DNA from: Planctomycetota bacterium | Lineage (GTDB): Bacteria; Planctomycetota; Planctomycetia; Pirellulales; Pirellulaceae | NCBI GenBank assembly: GCA_023430365.1 | Contig: JAEZAS010000510.1 | Span: forward strand, 1 to 62,231 | Direction: 5' to 3' | DNA length: 62,231 bases | Shown here: one piece after another, positions 59,303-62,231 of the stretch | How the letters are laid out: every line of letters begins with the position of its first letter | How positions within the stretch are numbered: position 1 is the stretch's first letter | Translations under genes and position numbers: made by a program | Notes under the pieces: generated by a model | What the model saw: the letters and a program-made list of their open reading frames with translations, nothing else | What the model was told of the DNA's origin: nothing | Database searches by the model: none

Positions 59303-61711
59303 TCAAATCAATCCCCAGCGTTTGCGCAACAGCCATTCACCCACTAGCAGACCGACAAACAGCGCTGCAAAGAAAGGCGCATTCCAGATCGGCTCAGGTG
59401 GCATCGATTCAATACGCACCTGGCGTCCTTGCGGCAGGTTTTTGAGCAAACTGCCGGCTGTTTGCACGTTGTAGCTGCGTCCTGACGAAACTTTGGCTGC
59501 CTGTTGGATCTCTCGGGCGTCCATCTGCAACCTGGCAAGTTCACCAGGAGGAGCCGACATGGTGAATTGAGCGGCCGGTGGCTGACCATCCGTGGCCGGG
59601 GTTGCTAGCCAAACGCGGTAGTCCCCATCGAGCAAGTTGCTCACGACACCTTCAAAGATGCCGCGACTCGTGGCGCTTCGCTGCAGGGTGGCGCTCTTGC
59701 GCTGCCCGCCTTGATGCTCCACCACAACCGTCACCCCATCATCCTGGGCCGGCGCCTGGCGGTCGTCAAAGAAGCGCACTCTCAGTCGGACCGGTTCGCC
59801 GCGGACATACTCCTGGCGATCGGTCGTTAGCTCGGCGGTTCGACTACTGCCAAGCAGCTTCGAGCGGCACAGATAACGGATCGTCTGCACCCAGTAGCGG
59901 CCAAAGTACAAATCTCCCAGGCGAAATCGCCAGCGGTGAGACTCATCCGTGGTGTGAAAAACGACCTTCCCGGCCCCAATGAACTGCAACGTGATAATCG
60001 GCAGTCGGGTCCCTTCGGCAGAGCGTTCGGTGGGGTGCTCGGCCAGCACTCGGACTCCTGGACGAAGATCGGGCGCTCGGATGAACCAGCGCAGCGGAGG
60101 CAATCGCTCCAACCAGAGCTTGCTGTTTTCGGCAGGGTTTTCGGTGAGCTGTGTTGTTGGGCTGGCTGCGCCAAGCGCCGTCAACCGAGGGCGAAACTCC
60201 TCGGTAATAGGCGTTTCAGAATCCGGCAGCGACACTGTTGCCAGGTCGAACGGCAGCAGCGGCTCTAATGGCGTGTCGCGGTAGGCCAGCGGAGTGAATC
60301 GTGGTCCGCCAATGAAAATCAAGCCGCCACCGCGCACGGTGACAAACTCGTAGATGTTTTCCATCACCGATTGGCTGAGCAGTGCCGGATCGACGTCGCC
60401 GAAAATCAGCACGTCGTACTTGAAGAGTTCATCCCGGCTGACCGGAAAGACTCGCTCTGCCGACTTATCAGTCTCGACATAGTCGAGATCGGCCTCCTGG
60501 AGCACCGTACGAAAACCTCGGACGCTTTTTTCGTCCGCGGAATCGCGATTAAGCTCGCGTTCGAGCAGCGTTTTTAGGAAACGAAACTCGTAGTTCGGAT
60601 AGGATTGCACGAGCAGGGCCCGAATCGTCTGATCCGTCACCCGTATTGTCTTGGACAGGCGATTGTTCTCGGTATTGGCTTCCCCTTCCTTGGGTTCCAC
60701 CTCGATCAAGTACTCAAACTCCCCCACCTGTTCGGGCCGGTGCGTCAGGCGAATCGTTTTCGCGGCTCCCGATGGGTCGAGTTCGATCGTCTGCTGTGCG
60801 AGAGGCGCCGGCTGACCGACCTGGCGCAAGCGTAGGGTCGCCGGCCCTTTCAAGCCAGGGCTGGCCAGTTTGAACTCAAACTGAATCAAGTCGTCGACAA
60901 AAGCGACGTCGTCGACCAGCAGGTCGCTCAATTGCAAATCACGAGGGGGCCGGTCGTTGCCCAGCCCCACGATGTGAAGCGGGATGGATTTCCGCCGAGC
61001 ATATTCGGCGGCGTCGGTGAGCGGCTTGCCCTCGGTTGTCACGCCGTCGGTAAACACGATCACCGCCGCCGTCGGACGACCGCGCTGCGCTTCCAACACA
61101 TCACGGACGCTTCGACCAAGTCGGCTAACCGGCTCATTGGGTTCCAACGTGCGCAATCGCTCTTCCAGCGTCGCCAGATCGCCGGACTGCATCCTGGCCG
61201 TTGATCCGGCGAGATAGAACTTCAGATTGTTCTGCTGAGAGAGCTGTTTCAGCAGTTCGCCTTTTTTCTCCAGCAGCAAGAGACGGGCAAGGTTGAGGCG
61301 GCTGGTTTCGGTCATTCCTTCCGCCGACAACCGCTCTTCGAGCGATTGGCGAAGCCGGGCGTCCTCATAGTGGTCGACCAACCCCATGCTTTGGGTATCG
61401 TCGATCACAATCACAATGTCGGGCAAGTCGGTTCGATGACGCTGGATGGTCCAGCCGAGCAGCATGAACGCCAGGACTCCAACCAACCCCAGCCGGAGTA
61501 GCGCGAGAAATGCTCTTTGTTTTCGCGTTGCGCTCGGTCGCTCTCGCGCATAGATCACGACAATCACGACTGCGGCAATGAGCAGCAGCAGGCCGAGCAT
61601 CCACATTGGCCAGGGAAACGAGGGCTCGATGGAGGTTTCCAACCCCAGTCCTTCAGAGCCAATTCGGTCGCCGAAGATCCATCGTTCGATGTTCCGCCAA
61701 AGGTTGGTCAT
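59303..61711 (-). CDS. VWA-domain membrane protein with a GATase-like fold region
   Basis: An 802-residue protein. Two transmembrane helices at about 34-55 and 65-85 lead to a von Willebrand A domain with a MIDAS-like site in IVIDDTQSMG (D-x-T-x-S form). A Big/FN3-like beta region follows, then a glutamine-amidotransferase-like domain (ALLVQSYPNYEFRFLKTLL, VLIFGDVDPA, GGGLIFIGGPRF) and a C-terminal transmembrane helix near 775-797. ATG at 61711 overlaps the preceding stop by four bases; a longer frame to the edge is in the wrong register for that gene. Family members occur with MoxR ATPases and DUF58 proteins. Confidence 0.9.
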   Translation of the reverse strand: MTNLWRNIERWIFGDRIGSEGLGLETSIEPSFPWPMWMLGLLLLIAAVVIVVIYARERPSATRKQRAFLALLRLGLVGVLAFMLLGWTIQRHRTDLPDIVIVIDDTQSMGLVDHYEDARLRQSLEERLSAEGMTETSRLNLARLLLLEKKGELLKQLSQQNNLKFYLAGSTARMQSGDLATLEERLRTLEPNEPVSRLGRSVRDVLEAQRGRPTAAVIVFTDGVTTEGKPLTDAAEYARRKSIPLHIVGLGNDRPPRDLQLSDLLVDDVAFVDDLIQFEFKLASPGLKGPATLRLRQVGQPAPLAQQTIELDPSGAAKTIRLTHRPEQVGEFEYLIEVEPKEGEANTENNRLSKTIRVTDQTIRALLVQSYPNYEFRFLKTLLERELNRDSADEKSVRGFRTVLQEADLDYVETDKSAERVFPVSRDELFKYDVLIFGDVDPALLSQSVMENIYEFVTVRGGGLIFIGGPRFTPLAYRDTPLEPLLPFDLATVSLPDSETPITEEFRPRLTALGAASPTTQLTENPAENSKLWLERLPPLRWFIRAPDLRPGVRVLAEHPTERSAEGTRLPIITLQFIGAGKVVFHTTDESHRWRFRLGDLYFGRYWVQTIRYLCRSKLLGSSRTAELTTDRQEYVRGEPVRLRVRFFDDRQAPAQDDGVTVVVEHQGGQRKSATLQRSATSRGIFEGVVSNLLDGDYRVWLATPATDGQPPAAQFTMSAPPGELARLQMDAREIQQAAKVSSGRSYNVQTAGSLLKNLPQGRQVRIESMPPEPIWNAPFFAALFVGLLVGEWLLRKRWGLI

Positions 61712-62231
61712 GCGCTCCCCCGTCCTAAGCGGTAGGCAAGCATGACTTCGACGACGACCAGCCCAATCACTCCCAGAAGTAGTTCTCGGTAGTACGACTG
61801 CGAGGGTCCATCCGAAGCGGCGACAGGCGTACCCCCTGAGACTTGCGCGCCCGAGGTTAGCGGACTTGGAAGTGAATCGAGCGGAATACGCTCGAGGTTG
61901 CTCTCGCGCGTATCGACGTTCAGCACATACTCCTGAGTGGAGGCAACCGGCGGACCAACCGTCACCTGATAAGGACCGCTCTGGGTAGCGGAGGAATAGG
62001 ACCAATGTGCGCCGTCCGAGTCCAACAGCAGTGGCAAGCGTTCTTCGGCGCCGCTTGGGCTGGTCACGTCCACGACCGTTCCCGGGGCTGCCGGGGCGAC
62101 GTCGCCGCGCAGATCGTCTCCGACGAGTTGATTCCGCCCCTGTGCCCGACCACTGAGCGAAAGGGTCAACATTTCCTGCACCAGGGGCGGAAAGCTCGGC
62201 CAGGAAGCAATCGCCGTCCACGGAATCGGAG
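61708..62231 (-). CDS. BatA-like (vWA family) membrane protein, C-terminal part only
   Basis: The last ~170 residues of a gene whose 5' end is beyond the window. The frame is open to the right edge and carries FPPLVQEMLTLSLSGR, a segment typical of BatA-type vWA proteins just before their C-terminal beta region. The end has a transmembrane helix (LLLGVIGLVVVEVMLAY). It overlaps the downstream VWA gene by ATGA. In such operons a MoxR ATPase and a DUF58 protein normally lie upstream, outside this window. Confidence 0.8.
   Translation of the reverse strand, partial: PIPWTAIASWPSFPPLVQEMLTLSLSGRAQGRNQLVGDDLRGDVAPAAPGTVVDVTSPSGAEERLPLLLDSDGAHWSYSSATQSGPYQVTVGPPVASTQEYVLNVDTRESNLERIPLDSLPSPLTSGAQVSGGTPVAASDGPSQSYYRELLLGVIGLVVVEVMLAYRLGRGSA

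Noticed and set aside
59303..62221. A 972-codon frame for the VWA protein
   Set aside because: The extra N-terminal codons overlap the BatA-like gene in a different frame. The real start overlaps that gene's stop by four bases at 61711.
1..62231. CRISPR array, prophage, transposon or defence island
   Set aside because: No direct repeats of CRISPR type, no integrase, transposase or phage structural genes were seen. The single HNH protein resembles the widespread housekeeping type.

Overview
The window looks like chromosomal DNA of a planctomycete, most likely of the Pirellulales. The evidence is the gene content: a BBP7-type beta-barrel protein, a DUF1080 hydrolase, PQQ-propeller lipoproteins, a NPCBM protein, many small lineage-restricted zinc-ribbon-like proteins, a Fae-family protein, and a VWA/BatA operon. 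Base composition is moderately GC-rich throughout. I see no insertion sequence, prophage, CRISPR array, rRNA or tRNA gene.

Layout: 1-3.6 kb holds an RND efflux pump (permease cut by the window edge, plus adaptor) divergent from a TetR regulator, with two matching palindromic operator candidates between them. 3.7-10 kb is a mixed housekeeping stretch (luciferase-like oxidoreductase, P-II + BON behind a consensus sigma-54 promoter, sugar isomerase, PQQ lipoprotein, ArfB, Dabb-fold protein, epimerase). 10.2-16.2 kb is a DabA-type inorganic-carbon transporter gene followed by two NuoL/NuoM-like membrane subunits. 16.5-23.6 kb carries small proteins, a thermonuclease, SelA, a BBP7 porin-like protein and a TraB-family protein. 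24-31.4 kb is an alpha-glucan operon: GlgE, a TreS-maltokinase fusion and GlgB. 31.4-44.8 kb is mixed (phosphoesterase, HNH nuclease, two ferredoxins, ECF sigma factor, lipoprotein, DUF1080, a triplicated-module secreted protein, a kinase-like protein, a YihX-like HAD phosphatase, a second divergent P-II, HD hydrolase, Fae-like protein). 44.9-52.4 kb is the conserved block SRP RNA - dnaX - ybaB - recR - rpoN, then a PH-domain protein, nrdR and apgM. 52.4 kb to the right edge is one long minus-strand operon of envelope proteins (BatA-like, VWA, very large coiled-coil protein, Tat-exported cyclase-like protein, NPCBM protein).

Points that stand out: (1) dnaX contains nine consecutive A residues in which a slip in either direction soon meets a stop codon, as expected for making a gamma-length product; (2) the TreS half of the TreS-maltokinase fusion has lost both the nucleophile Asp and the acid/base Glu at exactly aligned positions, while the kinase half, GlgE and GlgB look intact; (3) the Fae-family protein has no histidine where the catalytic one should lie; (4) DabA keeps its four putative zinc/active-site residues but is paired with two membrane subunits, one of which has lost the usual channel lysines; (5) the upstream P-II gene has a full-consensus -24/-12 promoter, and rpoN lies in the same window. 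All functional calls are from reading the sequence; no database search was run.
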